Of a stretch of DNA of 64,000 nucleotides, positions 52,287 to 61,318 are shown one piece after another (position 1 is the first letter of the stretch; each line of letters begins with the position of its first letter). This stretch comes from an uncultured Saprospiraceae bacterium. GTDB taxonomy: Bacteria; Bacteroidota; Bacteroidia; Chitinophagales; Saprospiraceae. The stretch is taken from contig CALDGQ010000010.1 of the NCBI GenBank assembly GCA_937941765.1, positions 1-64,000 on the forward strand, given 5' to 3'. A program made the position numbers and the translations under genes. Below the pieces are notes generated by a model, which worked only from the letters and a program-made list of their open reading frames with translations, ran no database searches and had not been told where the DNA came from.

Positions 52287-54056
52287 TTAAAACCTTAAGA
52301 TCCGCCTCACATCTTCCTCATCATCAATTACTTCATCTACGATATCCAAAACAAATTTCACTTTCCCTTCACCTTCACGTTCAATTTCTTTAAATTTTTC
52401 TGGACGATAGACTGCTAACTTATTTTCTTTCGTTACCAACCACATGATGTTATCAGATTGTTTGTTGTAAATGACATCCTTATTTTGTTTAGTGAAAAAT
52501 TTAGAAACCGTATTTCTAGATTTATCCACCATGAATGCTTGTTTATTGTTAAGAAATTTATTTTTCTTGTCAACAAAATCACCTTTAACACGGGACATGT
52601 AGTAGGGTAGTGGACGATCACAATTCCAGATACCGAAAGCAGAAACTTCAAAACGATTGATTACTTTTTGCTTGATCATTTCACCAGAAACTAAGTCATC
52701 TCTGTTATTCTTTTTGTAGATCGCAATACGTTCTTCATAAGTCTTATCAACCGCTGCTTTTTCTGCAGCCAAACGTGCATTTAAGTCCCCTTTCAAAGTA
52801 GCCAAACTACTTTCTCGTGCCGCTACTTCTTGTTCATACTTAGCGAAATCGGCAGCAAAATCTTGTAATGCTTTTTCATAATTCTCACCTGATAACACAG
52901 GATTTGCCAAAAAAGTCACTTGCTCGGTAGGGTTAGATAGGGTAATTTCAAAATCAATATTGTTGATCTTTTTGATGGCTACATCTGCAAAACGTTTTTC
53001 CATTTTCTTCTCATCAAATGCACCATTTCTAGGCGATACTTGCCAAAGCACTTCCCCATATTTCTCCTTCATTTCAATCAATTCATTTTGTGCATCATTG
53101 ACCAAGTTTTCTTCTTCAATATTGCTACGACGACCAGTTATTTTAGCCGTTTCAAAATCGAAATCAAATACCAGGTCACTTCCATTCTCTTTCTTAGGTT
53201 TGATTGGTGCAACTGGATTTGGGATTGATAATTCAATTTCAGCGAGTGCAGTCCTTCCTCTTTGTTCAATCATATCTACTTGTTGTGCTTTCATTTTCTC
53301 AGGAGTCTCAGGTTCTTCATTTTCAATGATAAATTCAATATTATCGACTCCTCTGTAATCCCAATTTCTCTTCACTTCATCCAAACGATAAATATTGAAA
53401 TTCGGTTTCACATTTACATTCGGAATTGCGATGTTGGAAACCAATTCCACTTTTATCGATTTATCTGGAGCAATCTCTACCCGCTCACCATTCTTTTCAC
53501 CATAGATCTCAATCATACCAGCAGATTCCAAAATATATTCCGTTCCATTCGAGTCATATTCCATTGGAATTCCTGACATGAAAAAATCTATATAATCGTG
53601 GAACTCTCTAAACTTGATGTCTACTTTTCCTTTGACTGGTTTGCCATCTTTGTCGACAAAAGCGTTATCAGGAACGATTACTTTGGATCCACTTTCAAAT
53701 TCATATACGCCACCTTTGGAATTCTTGATTTTATGAGATGCAAAAACAGGTTTAATATTTTTGAAAGGAGGATTGACATAAGGGGTTTCAATCACCACTT
53801 CATTTTCCACATTTATCTTATCTTTCTTGCCAATGCCGCCAAAAAATAACAATGCTCCTGCGAGAATGGCTGCTGCTGCACCTGCAACGGCTTTCAACCA
53901 TCTAAGTTTGGGTCGTTTTCTTGCTTTGGGAATGCCAGGATCTGCACTAGTATTGGCAGTAGCATTCTTCAAGACACGATCAAAATCCATATGCTTGCTG
54001 ATCTCAGCATCGCTTAAGTTTTTTGGGTCTTTTTTGAAATTGTAATTCTTCTTCAT
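52287..54056 (-). CDS. Membrane protein paired with ECF sigma factor
   Basis: I place the start at the ATG at 54056 (MKKNYNFKKDPKNLSDAEIS), not the longer frame from 54098, because this Met opens the conserved region. The protein is 589 residues. An N-terminal cytosolic segment of about 60 residues (KHMDFDRVLKNATANTSADP) precedes one transmembrane helix (AGAAAAILAGALLFFGGIG), and a long extracytoplasmic region with a GSKVIVPDNAFVDKDGKPV domain and a helical middle follows. Such proteins follow ECF sigma genes in many Bacteroidota and may act as anti-sigma factors or envelope sensors. The sigma gene lies 42 bases upstream. Confidence 0.75.
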   Translation of the reverse strand: MKKNYNFKKDPKNLSDAEISKHMDFDRVLKNATANTSADPGIPKARKRPKLRWLKAVAGAAAAILAGALLFFGGIGKKDKINVENEVVIETPYVNPPFKNIKPVFASHKIKNSKGGVYEFESGSKVIVPDNAFVDKDGKPVKGKVDIKFREFHDYIDFFMSGIPMEYDSNGTEYILESAGMIEIYGEKNGERVEIAPDKSIKVELVSNIAIPNVNVKPNFNIYRLDEVKRNWDYRGVDNIEFIIENEEPETPEKMKAQQVDMIEQRGRTALAEIELSIPNPVAPIKPKKENGSDLVFDFDFETAKITGRRSNIEEENLVNDAQNELIEMKEKYGEVLWQVSPRNGAFDEKKMEKRFADVAIKKINNIDFEITLSNPTEQVTFLANPVLSGENYEKALQDFAADFAKYEQEVAARESSLATLKGDLNARLAAEKAAVDKTYEERIAIYKKNNRDDLVSGEMIKQKVINRFEVSAFGIWNCDRPLPYYMSRVKGDFVDKKNKFLNNKQAFMVDKSRNTVSKFFTKQNKDVIYNKQSDNIMWLVTKENKLAVYRPEKFKEIEREGEGKVKFVLDIVDEVIDDEEDVRRILRF

Positions 54057-54098
54057 AACTATATTTTTAAAATGAGCCAATTGGAATGTTGACGTCAT

Positions 54099-54719
54099 TT
54101 ATTTGTTAGCAACAATTATTTTTTTTAATTTATCTAAAATACGGTACGTTTTTACCTTTGCATTGCTTTCGGTAATTTCCATTATTTCAGCAATTTCTTT
54201 AAAAGATCGTTTCTCGAAAAAGCGCATTTCTATCATTTGCAATTTTGCTAATGGAAGTTCATCCAATGCTCGCAACAACTCGTCAGTAGTGTGTTGAGAA
54301 ATAGATTCTTCCATCGTTTCTGTTATGTTATTTAATTGCGCATCTTCAAAACTGACCACTCTATTTTTCTGTGTTTTTCTATAATGAGTTGTAATTTCAT
54401 TAGAAGCAACTCGATATAAAAAAGCAGAATAAGGAACTCCTTTGAATTGGTATTTGTCCAATTTTTGGAGTGCTTTGGTAAAAACTTGAGAGCAAATATC
54501 AGCGGCAAGGCTTTCATCTGCTACCCGTTTAAAAATGAATCGGAAAATTTGAAGGTAATATCTTTCGTAAATTGGCTTGAAAAGTGTTGGATTATCCTTG
54601 GCAGCAAGGATTTCCTGCCACTCAGCTTCAATAGCATCTACTGAAATTGTCTTTTTAGCTTGGTTCATTGTCTTTGAACGTTTTGCAAGTTTAGCATTGA
54701 GCGCAAAGTTTGACATCAT
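54099..54719 (-). CDS. ECF-type RNA polymerase sigma factor
   Basis: A 206-residue sigma-70 protein of the ECF type. Region 2 is FKPIYERYYLQIFRFIFKRV (about 47-66) with DICSQVFTKALQKLDKYQ, and region 4 is LPLAKLQMIEMRFFEKRSFKE with AEIMEITESNAKVKTYRILD near the end. No extra domains. The Met18 codon (MNQAKKTISV) is a possible alternative start. The membrane-protein gene that follows is its likely anti-sigma partner. Target genes unknown. Confidence 0.92.
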   Translation of the reverse strand: MMSNFALNAKLAKRSKTMNQAKKTISVDAIEAEWQEILAAKDNPTLFKPIYERYYLQIFRFIFKRVADESLAADICSQVFTKALQKLDKYQFKGVPYSAFLYRVASNEITTHYRKTQKNRVVSFEDAQLNNITETMEESISQHTTDELLRALDELPLAKLQMIEMRFFEKRSFKEIAEIMEITESNAKVKTYRILDKLKKIIVANK

Positions 54720-54809
54720 ATAATGTGTTTTAAATCAGGCTTTTAAATACCGTTTTGGACCGGTCCGATGGTTTTGATCAATTACCTTTTTGTCCGTTTC
54801 AAACACATA

Positions 54810-54913
54810 ATGACATTTAACAGAAAAGTTACAGTTTTAATTACGAATTTTACCTAAAACCACAAAAGCTTATCAGAAAGTATCTCATTACCGCAATTAC
54901 AGCAATTTTTTTA
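54810..54913 (+). pseudogene. Out-of-frame N-terminal part of the outer-membrane barrel gene
   Basis: A frame from ATG 54810 reads MTFNRKVTVLNYEFYLKPQK and then LIRKYLITAIKQFF before TAG at 54911-54913. The basic and first hydrophobic part fits the start of a signal peptide. The next frame (from 54902, no start codon) continues AIFLVAAFPTLSYTQQSEVD into the barrel. One base appears to be missing near 54900, next to a run of seven T. It could be a true frameshift or a sequence error. Confidence 0.5.
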
Positions 54914-54955
54914 GTTGCTGCTTTTCCGACACTTAGTTATACCCAACAAAGTGAG

Positions 54956-55969
54956 GTGGATACTAGTACCGTCAAGAATTATTCTTTAACAGGATTTCCT
55001 TTTGTTTTTTATCTACCAGAAACGAAACTCGGATTTGGTGGATTGGGTTCTTATACTTTTCGATTTAAAGGAGAACCTAGAGAAAGTATTTCTTCACAAC
55101 TGCAAATTGGATTTGCTTATACTTTGCGAAAACAGATGTTGTTGTATGTTCCGTTTCGATTGCATTTAAAAAATGATCATTATCGAACATATGGGGAGTT
55201 TGGCTATTATAGATATTTATTCGACTTTTATGGAATTGGTAATGAAGCAGATGGCGAGGAAACTTATTTTGTAAAATTTCCAAGAATTAGAGTCAACGTT
55301 TTAAAAAAAGTCGGTTCAAATGTATATGCTGGATTTCGATATTGGATGGATGATTACAACATTGTAGAAACGGATCCAAACGGATTGTTGGAAAATGAAG
55401 TGATTACAGGAGCAAGAGGAGGATTTTTCTCAGGAGCTGGTTTGATTTTGAATTACGATACACGAGATCAACCATATGCTTCTGAAAAAGGTTTTTATGC
55501 TGAGTACATCATGTTTAGAAACGGAAAAAGATTTGGTTCTGATTTCGAATTCTCCAAAATATTTTTAGACCTCCGTTATTTCTACAAAAACAAATGGGAT
55601 CATGTACTTGCATTTCAAAGTTTTACGGAATTTACAGGAGGTGATGCGCCATTCAATCAATTAGCATTGTTAGGAGGTAGTAAAAAAATGAGAGGTTATG
55701 TTACTGGAAGGTATCGGGAAAACCACATGCAGCTATTCCAAGCAGAATATCGAGCACATTTATTTTGGAAATTAGGAGTGGTTGCTTTTGGTTCTTTGGG
55801 AGCAGTAGAAAATCGATTGGTTGATTTTAAAGGGGAACATATCCGATGGACATTGGGTTGTGGATTGCGTTTGCGTTTAACGGAAGCTGAAAAAATTAAT
55901 TTAAGAGTTGATATGGGATTTGGAAAAAATACCAAAGGACTCTATATTACGATAGGTGAAGCGTTTTAA
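54956..55969 (+). CDS. Outer-membrane beta-barrel protein (Omp85/surface-antigen-like)
   Basis: A barrel of about 330 residues. The open frame as given starts at a GTG (54956) and lacks a signal peptide, but the DNA just upstream encodes a signal sequence in two frames (see 54810-54913), so the natural protein is probably longer. The barrel has the pattern of BamA/TamA C-terminal domains: FGGLGSYTFRFKGEPRE, LILNYDTRDQPYASEKGFYA (about 161-180), a GGSKKMRGYVTGRYRENHMQ segment near residue 240 (the RGY loop), and a final strand RVDMGFGKNTKGLYITIGEAF. No POTRA domains are present. Function is unknown; transport or assembly is possible. Confidence 0.82.
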   Translation: MDTSTVKNYSLTGFPFVFYLPETKLGFGGLGSYTFRFKGEPRESISSQLQIGFAYTLRKQMLLYVPFRLHLKNDHYRTYGEFGYYRYLFDFYGIGNEADGEETYFVKFPRIRVNVLKKVGSNVYAGFRYWMDDYNIVETDPNGLLENEVITGARGGFFSGAGLILNYDTRDQPYASEKGFYAEYIMFRNGKRFGSDFEFSKIFLDLRYFYKNKWDHVLAFQSFTEFTGGDAPFNQLALLGGSKKMRGYVTGRYRENHMQLFQAEYRAHLFWKLGVVAFGSLGAVENRLVDFKGEHIRWTLGCGLRLRLTEAEKINLRVDMGFGKNTKGLYITIGEAF

Positions 55970-55972
55970 GAA

Positions 55973-56668
55973 ATGAAATTATCGATTATTATTCCAACAT
56001 TAAATGAGGAAAAAAACATTGAAAAATTACTCCTCCATTTAAATAGTATTGAGAATATTGAAGCTCATGAAATTATCATTGCGGATGGAATGAGTCAAGA
56101 CAATACTGTCCAAGTTGCTAATGCTTTAGGAGCAAAAATTTGCCAAACCAATATTCAAAATAGAGGTGTACAAATGAACGTTGCCGTCAAAAAAGCTTTA
56201 GGAGATATCTACTATTTCATCCATGCCGACACGATTCCTCCAAAATCATGTGTGCAGGATGTTATTTCTGAAGCTAAAAAAGGAACTCAAATAGGCTGTT
56301 TTCGCTTTCGATTTGATTCCAAACATCTGCTTTTAAAAATCAATTCTTTTTGCACCCGATTTCCATGGATGTGGTGTAGAGGAGGTGATCAATCATTATT
56401 CGTAACAAGCGCATTTTTCCATCAATTAAATGGTTATGATGAATCTTGTCAAATTATGGAAGATTTTGATTTTATTATCCGAGCAAAAAAGCAAACGAGG
56501 TTTGCTATCATACCAAAAGACGTTTTAGTCTCGGCCAGAAAGTACGATCACAATGGCTACTTCAAAGTTCAAATAGCCAATCTTATCGCTCTTCGCAAAT
56601 TTAAAAAAGGAGATTCCTATGAAAGTATCCTGAGTACTTACAAGAAGATGCTAAACTACCGTTACTAG
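55973..56668 (+). CDS. Glycosyltransferase family 2, TIGR04283-type
   Basis: A 231-residue glycosyltransferase. SIIIPTLNEEKNIEKLLLHL at 3-22, IIIADGMSQDNTVQVANALG at about 34-53, a DxD-like FIHADT at about 81-86, then WCRGGDQSLFV and MEDFDFIIRAKK. This pattern fits the TIGR04283 subfamily, often found next to thiol or arsenosugar-type genes. No such gene is adjacent. It starts three bases after the barrel stop, so the two are probably co-transcribed. Confidence 0.88.
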   Translation: MKLSIIIPTLNEEKNIEKLLLHLNSIENIEAHEIIIADGMSQDNTVQVANALGAKICQTNIQNRGVQMNVAVKKALGDIYYFIHADTIPPKSCVQDVISEAKKGTQIGCFRFRFDSKHLLLKINSFCTRFPWMWCRGGDQSLFVTSAFFHQLNGYDESCQIMEDFDFIIRAKKQTRFAIIPKDVLVSARKYDHNGYFKVQIANLIALRKFKKGDSYESILSTYKKMLNYRY

Positions 56669-56794
56669 CCCTTTACTATTATATAAAAATTATGCATATT
56701 TGTACCTTATGAAACAGGATCTGCCTTAGCACCATCCGAAACACTATTTCCAAATTTTTTGAGCTCTTGTAAAAGGGCTTTTGTTTTTAAATTA

Positions 56795-59677
56795 ATGTAT
56801 AAACTACTCCCTGCAGTTTTAGTCCTATTGGTTTTATGCACGTGTCAACGACGCGATGTAGAGACCTACCAATTTCACGCTCCTTTCATGCAAGGAGATA
56901 TCAGGTGGGTGGATTCCTTACTCACCAATATGACGGTTGATGAAAAAGTGGGGCAACTCGTTTTCTTAAATGCTAAATTAGATTCCACAGCACAAGAAGA
57001 TTCTCTTTTTCATTGGGTCAATCAAAACCAAATCGGTGGATTGATGATGAAAAACTTGGAAGTAAATAATTTCATCCGGTTAGTCGATACCATTCAACAA
57101 ATATCCAAACGTCCTTTATTTATTGCAGCAGATCAAGAAAGTGTGTTGCAAAATTATTTTTCAGATACTTATCAATTTCCCAACAAAGCTTCATTAGCGT
57201 CCATGCGTTCCGATTCTATGAAAAATGTGTTGCAACGATATATGATCAAGCAATACAAAGCGATGGGTATCAATTTCTCTTTCAGTCCAGGTATCAATGA
57301 GTTTTGTTACAAAAGAGATGAAAAAATGAGCGGGCCGATCTATACGGATAAAGTACGTTTGTTGCAAAATTCAGTTGCCTACATGGATGCTTTGCAAAAA
57401 GAGAAGATATTTTGTGCTGCTACTACTTTTGATCAGTTCATTTATGTTGACAATGACACGACTAATTTGCAAGAAGCGTTATTATTTCCTAGCAAACTGT
57501 TGACGTTGAGTGGACTTTCTGGTTTTTTGATTGATGATGGCATCTTGCAAATTGATACCATCGCAAAACTACAAACACACTTTTTAAAACAATATCTAAA
57601 TCAGCATGTAGAGTTTCATGGCCTATTGATGGGTAGATTGACCCCTCAAATTACGATTGATAAATTGTTGCATACAGGGACGGATGTTTTTATTGTCGAA
57701 AACAATGTAAGTGAGGTCACCAATTATTTAAAACGGTTTGTAAACGAAGGTTTGATGTCTGAAAAGGTGTTGAATGAAAAAGTAGCAAAAGTATTGTTGG
57801 CAAAACGTTGGATAGGAGCCAACAAAAAACCTAAAAAACTAGATCGAGAAATTGCAGCGGAATCCGTGCTTAACAGAAAGTATCGATACCTACGACACAA
57901 ATTATTTAAGAAAACATTGACTTTGGTAAATAATCCTAAAGATCTTTTACCTTTTTCATATACCCATGCACGCAAGTTTCAACTCTTGCATGTGGGTGAT
58001 AAAGAATTGGATGAATTTCAGTCTTACTTTTCAAAATATGCCCTGTACAGTAAAAGCTTAGTGAAACCCGATTCCAATGGGGTAATTCAACCGCTTAAAG
58101 TATCTAAATATAAAAATGCAACCGTTATCATCACTTTAGATGAGCAAAAATTAGATTCTGAAACGAATTTAGATTGGATTCATTCTGTGAATGAGCTGAG
58201 TCGAAAAACAAAAACAGTCTTGATTAATTTTGGGGATGCTAGAAATTTTGCACACTTCGATAATACGGTAACGATGGTGCAATTGTATGAAACGAATGAG
58301 ATTAATGAGTCATTGGCTGCTCAATTGTTATTTGGAAGTGTAACGGCAGAGGGAAGTTTGCCATATGCTGTTGATCATCGTTTTTTAAATGGACACTCTA
58401 TTAAAACACCGATTACACGTATCGCATTTGCAGAACCAGAAGAGGTAGGAATTGCTCCAGAAAAATTAGTGGGTATCAATGCCATTGCCAAAAGTGCGAT
58501 TGCAAAAGGAGCCATGCCTGGTTGTCAAGTCGCGGTAGTTAAAGATGGAAAATTAGTTTATTCAGAATCATTTGGACATCATACTTATCGGAAAAACCAG
58601 TTGGTCAAAACGACCGATATATACGACATCGCTTCCATTACCAAGGTAGCTGCAACCACATTGGCGGCGATGAAATTGAATCAAGAAAATAAATTTAGCA
58701 TCAACGACAAATTAATCAAACATGTTGATTGCGGGTCAGATTCGAAAATCAGAAATGTTACGTATAAAAAATTGTTGACACATAGTTCTGGACTACAACC
58801 ACATATGCCAATCACCGAATATGTTTTCAAAGAGTATGCAACCGATACAGAATGTGATTATTATTTCTGCAAAGAAAAACAAGGTGATTACAGTTTGCAA
58901 GTGGCCGATTCAATATTCATAGACAAAAGTTATGTGGATACGATTTGGAGAGATGTTTATGATATTAAAATTAAAAGGAAGCGAAAAAAATTCCAATATA
59001 GTGATGTCAATTTGAATTTGGTTTTCAAAATGGTTGAGAACGTGTCAAAAAAACCGATTGATGAATATCTGGCAACTAACTTTTACAATCCACTAGGTCT
59101 ACGTCGACTGATGTATAAACCACTAAAAAGATACCAACCAAAAAATATTGTTCCAACACAAGATGATGCTATTTGGAGGAAGCAATTGTTGCGGGGTCAT
59201 GTACATGATGAAGGGGCGGCATTGATGGGTGGAGTTGCAGGAAATGCTGGTTTATTTTCCAATGCAGAAGACTTAGCCGTTCTATTTCAAATGATGTTGA
59301 ATGGAGGAGTATATGGTGGAAAAGAATACCTCAAAAGCGAAACAATTGATCTATTTACATCAAAAAAATGGGGTAACCATAGAGGATTAGGATTTGATGT
59401 CAAACGCTCTGGAAGTAAGTCTGCATCCTCAAAGGCTTCCAATAAAACTTATGGACATACTGGTTTTACAGGTGCATGTGTATGGGTAGATCCAACAAAA
59501 GACTTGATATTTATCTTTCTTTCCAACAGGATACATCCGGATATGAACAATTCAAAATTGTATAAAGAAAAAGTAAGGAAAAGAATGCATCGGGTTATTT
59601 ATGATGCTCTAAATACTTACACCGACCCTGATTGGGCAAGTACCGTCAAAACTGGTTCCCAACTAGCTGTAAAGTAA
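56795..59677 (+). CDS. GH3 domain / beta-lactamase (serine hydrolase) fusion protein
   Basis: I place the start at ATG 56795 (MYKLLPAVLVLLVLCTCQRR), a signal sequence with a cysteine, not the upstream TTG. The protein is 960 residues. The N-terminal half is GH3-like: MTVDEKVGQLVFLNAKLDS, then LFIAADQESVLQNYFSD and MGINFSFSPGINEF. The KHFPGHG motif of NagZ-type enzymes is not there; CAATTFDQF occupies its place. The C-terminal half is a class C-type serine hydrolase with SITK (Ser614), YSDVN and HTG motifs, all intact. Such fusions occur in Bacteroidota and are thought to act on peptidoglycan or glycosides. The gene is single. Confidence 0.85.
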   Translation: MYKLLPAVLVLLVLCTCQRRDVETYQFHAPFMQGDIRWVDSLLTNMTVDEKVGQLVFLNAKLDSTAQEDSLFHWVNQNQIGGLMMKNLEVNNFIRLVDTIQQISKRPLFIAADQESVLQNYFSDTYQFPNKASLASMRSDSMKNVLQRYMIKQYKAMGINFSFSPGINEFCYKRDEKMSGPIYTDKVRLLQNSVAYMDALQKEKIFCAATTFDQFIYVDNDTTNLQEALLFPSKLLTLSGLSGFLIDDGILQIDTIAKLQTHFLKQYLNQHVEFHGLLMGRLTPQITIDKLLHTGTDVFIVENNVSEVTNYLKRFVNEGLMSEKVLNEKVAKVLLAKRWIGANKKPKKLDREIAAESVLNRKYRYLRHKLFKKTLTLVNNPKDLLPFSYTHARKFQLLHVGDKELDEFQSYFSKYALYSKSLVKPDSNGVIQPLKVSKYKNATVIITLDEQKLDSETNLDWIHSVNELSRKTKTVLINFGDARNFAHFDNTVTMVQLYETNEINESLAAQLLFGSVTAEGSLPYAVDHRFLNGHSIKTPITRIAFAEPEEVGIAPEKLVGINAIAKSAIAKGAMPGCQVAVVKDGKLVYSESFGHHTYRKNQLVKTTDIYDIASITKVAATTLAAMKLNQENKFSINDKLIKHVDCGSDSKIRNVTYKKLLTHSSGLQPHMPITEYVFKEYATDTECDYYFCKEKQGDYSLQVADSIFIDKSYVDTIWRDVYDIKIKRKRKKFQYSDVNLNLVFKMVENVSKKPIDEYLATNFYNPLGLRRLMYKPLKRYQPKNIVPTQDDAIWRKQLLRGHVHDEGAALMGGVAGNAGLFSNAEDLAVLFQMMLNGGVYGGKEYLKSETIDLFTSKKWGNHRGLGFDVKRSGSKSASSKASNKTYGHTGFTGACVWVDPTKDLIFIFLSNRIHPDMNNSKLYKEKVRKRMHRVIYDALNTYTDPDWASTVKTGSQLAVK

Positions 59678-59716
59678 TTTTCATATCTTGCAAGAAAAAT
59701 CACTATTCCATGCGCC

Positions 59717-60304
59717 ATGATTGACTTTGAGAAAATAAAAGCGATTTATAAGCTTGGAAAAGAATTATCACTTCAAGATATTCAGTTGCTAATTGCTGCG
59801 GCAACACCTAAATCTTTTGCTCCGACCGCTTATCTAATTGAAGAAGGTGCTACCAAAAGAGAAATCCATTTTATTGTTAAAGGCCTAGTTCGTGTTTTTA
59901 TTGTAAACGATAAAGGAGAAGAAATTACATCACGAGTGGTAACTGAAAATCATCCTGCTACTAGTTCTGATATCATCCTTTTTAACCGACCATCAAGATT
60001 TTATATACAAGCAATAGAACCTACAAAAACACTTACAATTGATTTTGATGAATTGCAACTCATAATCGAAAAGCATCCAAAATTGATGCGATTGCGTAGG
60101 AATATCTTATTTGATTTATTGCGAGAATCAACCACTCATATTGAATCATTCATATTGTTGTCTCCTGAAGAACGGTATTTGCAGTTTGTAGAAAACTATG
60201 CGGATATCTGTAGTCGCATACCTGATAAATACATTGCTAATATCCTAGGAATCACGCCGGTCTCATTAAGTCGTATCCGTAAACGTATTGCTGGTAGAAA
60301 GTAG
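59717..60304 (+). CDS. Crp/Fnr-family regulator
   Basis: A 195-residue cyclic-nucleotide-binding-like regulator. An effector domain (YLIEEGATKREIHFIVKGLV, about 36-55) and dimer helix (LIIEKHPKLMRLRRNILFDL) are followed by an HTH-type C-terminus (YIANILGITPVSLSRIRKRI). It lacks the usual cAMP arginine-serine pair, so the ligand is probably not cAMP. It lies about 39 bases after the beta-lactamase gene and before the sterol desaturase gene, which it may control; that is inference. Confidence 0.88.
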   Translation: MIDFEKIKAIYKLGKELSLQDIQLLIAAATPKSFAPTAYLIEEGATKREIHFIVKGLVRVFIVNDKGEEITSRVVTENHPATSSDIILFNRPSRFYIQAIEPTKTLTIDFDELQLIIEKHPKLMRLRRNILFDLLRESTTHIESFILLSPEERYLQFVENYADICSRIPDKYIANILGITPVSLSRIRKRIAGRK

Positions 60305-60397
60305 AAGTAATATGGGTAGAGTCAATATGGGAGCATCCCATCGCTATAATATCCCATCGTTATTATCTTTTGTTAACGTCACCAACCAAACATCTAC

Positions 60398-60405
60398 TGT
60401 ATCTT
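60398..60405 (+). promoter_or_regulatory. Candidate -7 promoter element
   Basis: TATCTTTG matches TAnnTTTG, 23 bases upstream of the ATG at 60429. The nearest TTG is at 60368-60370, which is farther than the usual spacing. Tentative. Confidence 0.4.
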
Positions 60406-60428
60406 TGAATAAAAAATAAAGTAGTAAC

Positions 60429-61229
60429 ATGGAAGAGCTCTTTAAAATATCTGGTCCAACAGTAACACTTTTAATTAGATATTTTCTGATTGCTGGAATA
60501 CCATTTCTGATATTGTATATGTTGTGGCCAACTAAATTTTCTAAAAATAAAATTCAAGAACGTTTAGCTCAAAACAAGGATTTTATGCGTGAATTCGCGC
60601 ATTCTATCAAAACAAATTTGATTTTGGGTGGTATTATTGCTGTGATAGTTTTCACACCTTTGAGAGCATATACTCAGATTTATTTGGATGCTGCTGCTTA
60701 TCCGAGTTGGTGGATGCCAGTAAGTGTGTTGTTGGCAGTTTTAGTACATGATACCTATTTTTACTGGATGCATCGGACCTTACATCATCCTGCATTGTAC
60801 AAAGCAACCCATTTAATGCATCACAAATCTACCAACCCAACACCCTTGGCATCTTTTTCTTTTAATGCGATTGAGTCCGTTACAGAATCCTTGATTTTTC
60901 CAATTGTTGTATTGCTTATTCCAATGCATCCAATAGCGTTGGTGTCTTTTGGAGTACTGTCAACTATTGTTAATGTTTATGGTCACTTAGGCTTTGAAGT
61001 TGCCCCAAAATGGTTAAGGCATTCCTTCCTTTTTGAAATTGTAAATACCTCTGTCCATCACAATTTGCATCATGAAAAATTCAACGGAAATTACGGATAC
61101 TACTTCAGGATATGGGATCGATTGATGGGTACGGAGAATCCTGACTATGTGAGGCAGTATGATGTGATACAGGAACAGCGGTTTGGAAGCGGAGTGGAGT
61201 TGAAGATTGCGGAAGAATGTAAAATGTAA
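60429..61229 (+). CDS. Sterol desaturase / fatty acid hydroxylase-like protein
   Basis: A 266-residue membrane protein with three or four transmembrane helices and the four-histidine-cluster signature of the FA_hydroxylase family: HDTYFYWMHRTLHH (about 110-123), HLMHHKS (about 131-137), HLGFE and VHHNLHHEKFNGNYGYYFRI (about 216-235). These bind a diiron centre that oxidises a C-H bond of a lipid. Substrates in bacteria include carotenoids, sterols and fatty acids and cannot be told apart here. A Crp-like regulator lies upstream on the same strand. Confidence 0.9.
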   Translation: MEELFKISGPTVTLLIRYFLIAGIPFLILYMLWPTKFSKNKIQERLAQNKDFMREFAHSIKTNLILGGIIAVIVFTPLRAYTQIYLDAAAYPSWWMPVSVLLAVLVHDTYFYWMHRTLHHPALYKATHLMHHKSTNPTPLASFSFNAIESVTESLIFPIVVLLIPMHPIALVSFGVLSTIVNVYGHLGFEVAPKWLRHSFLFEIVNTSVHHNLHHEKFNGNYGYYFRIWDRLMGTENPDYVRQYDVIQEQRFGSGVELKIAEECKM

Positions 61230-61318
61230 AATTAAAATTAAAAATAGACCGTCAGCAAGTATGCACACGTATCGACGATCTATTTTTAATGATACATTAT
61301 ACATTTTTAATTTTTCAC
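61210..61318. repeat. Inverted-repeat element between convergent genes
   Basis: Arms TTAAAAATAGACCGTC and GACGATCTATTTTTAA (one mismatch) enclose a short loop. The outer AAAATGTAAAATTAAAATT parallels the outer arms of the element at 38920-39109 (both carry GAC-GGTCTATTTTAATTTTT). The terminal part overlaps the ends of both flanking genes. A terminator function is likely. Confidence 0.6.

Noticed and set aside
54057-54098. Longer N-terminus of the sigma-associated membrane protein
   Set aside because: The added residues would fill the gap to the sigma gene; the conserved region begins at the ATG at 54056.
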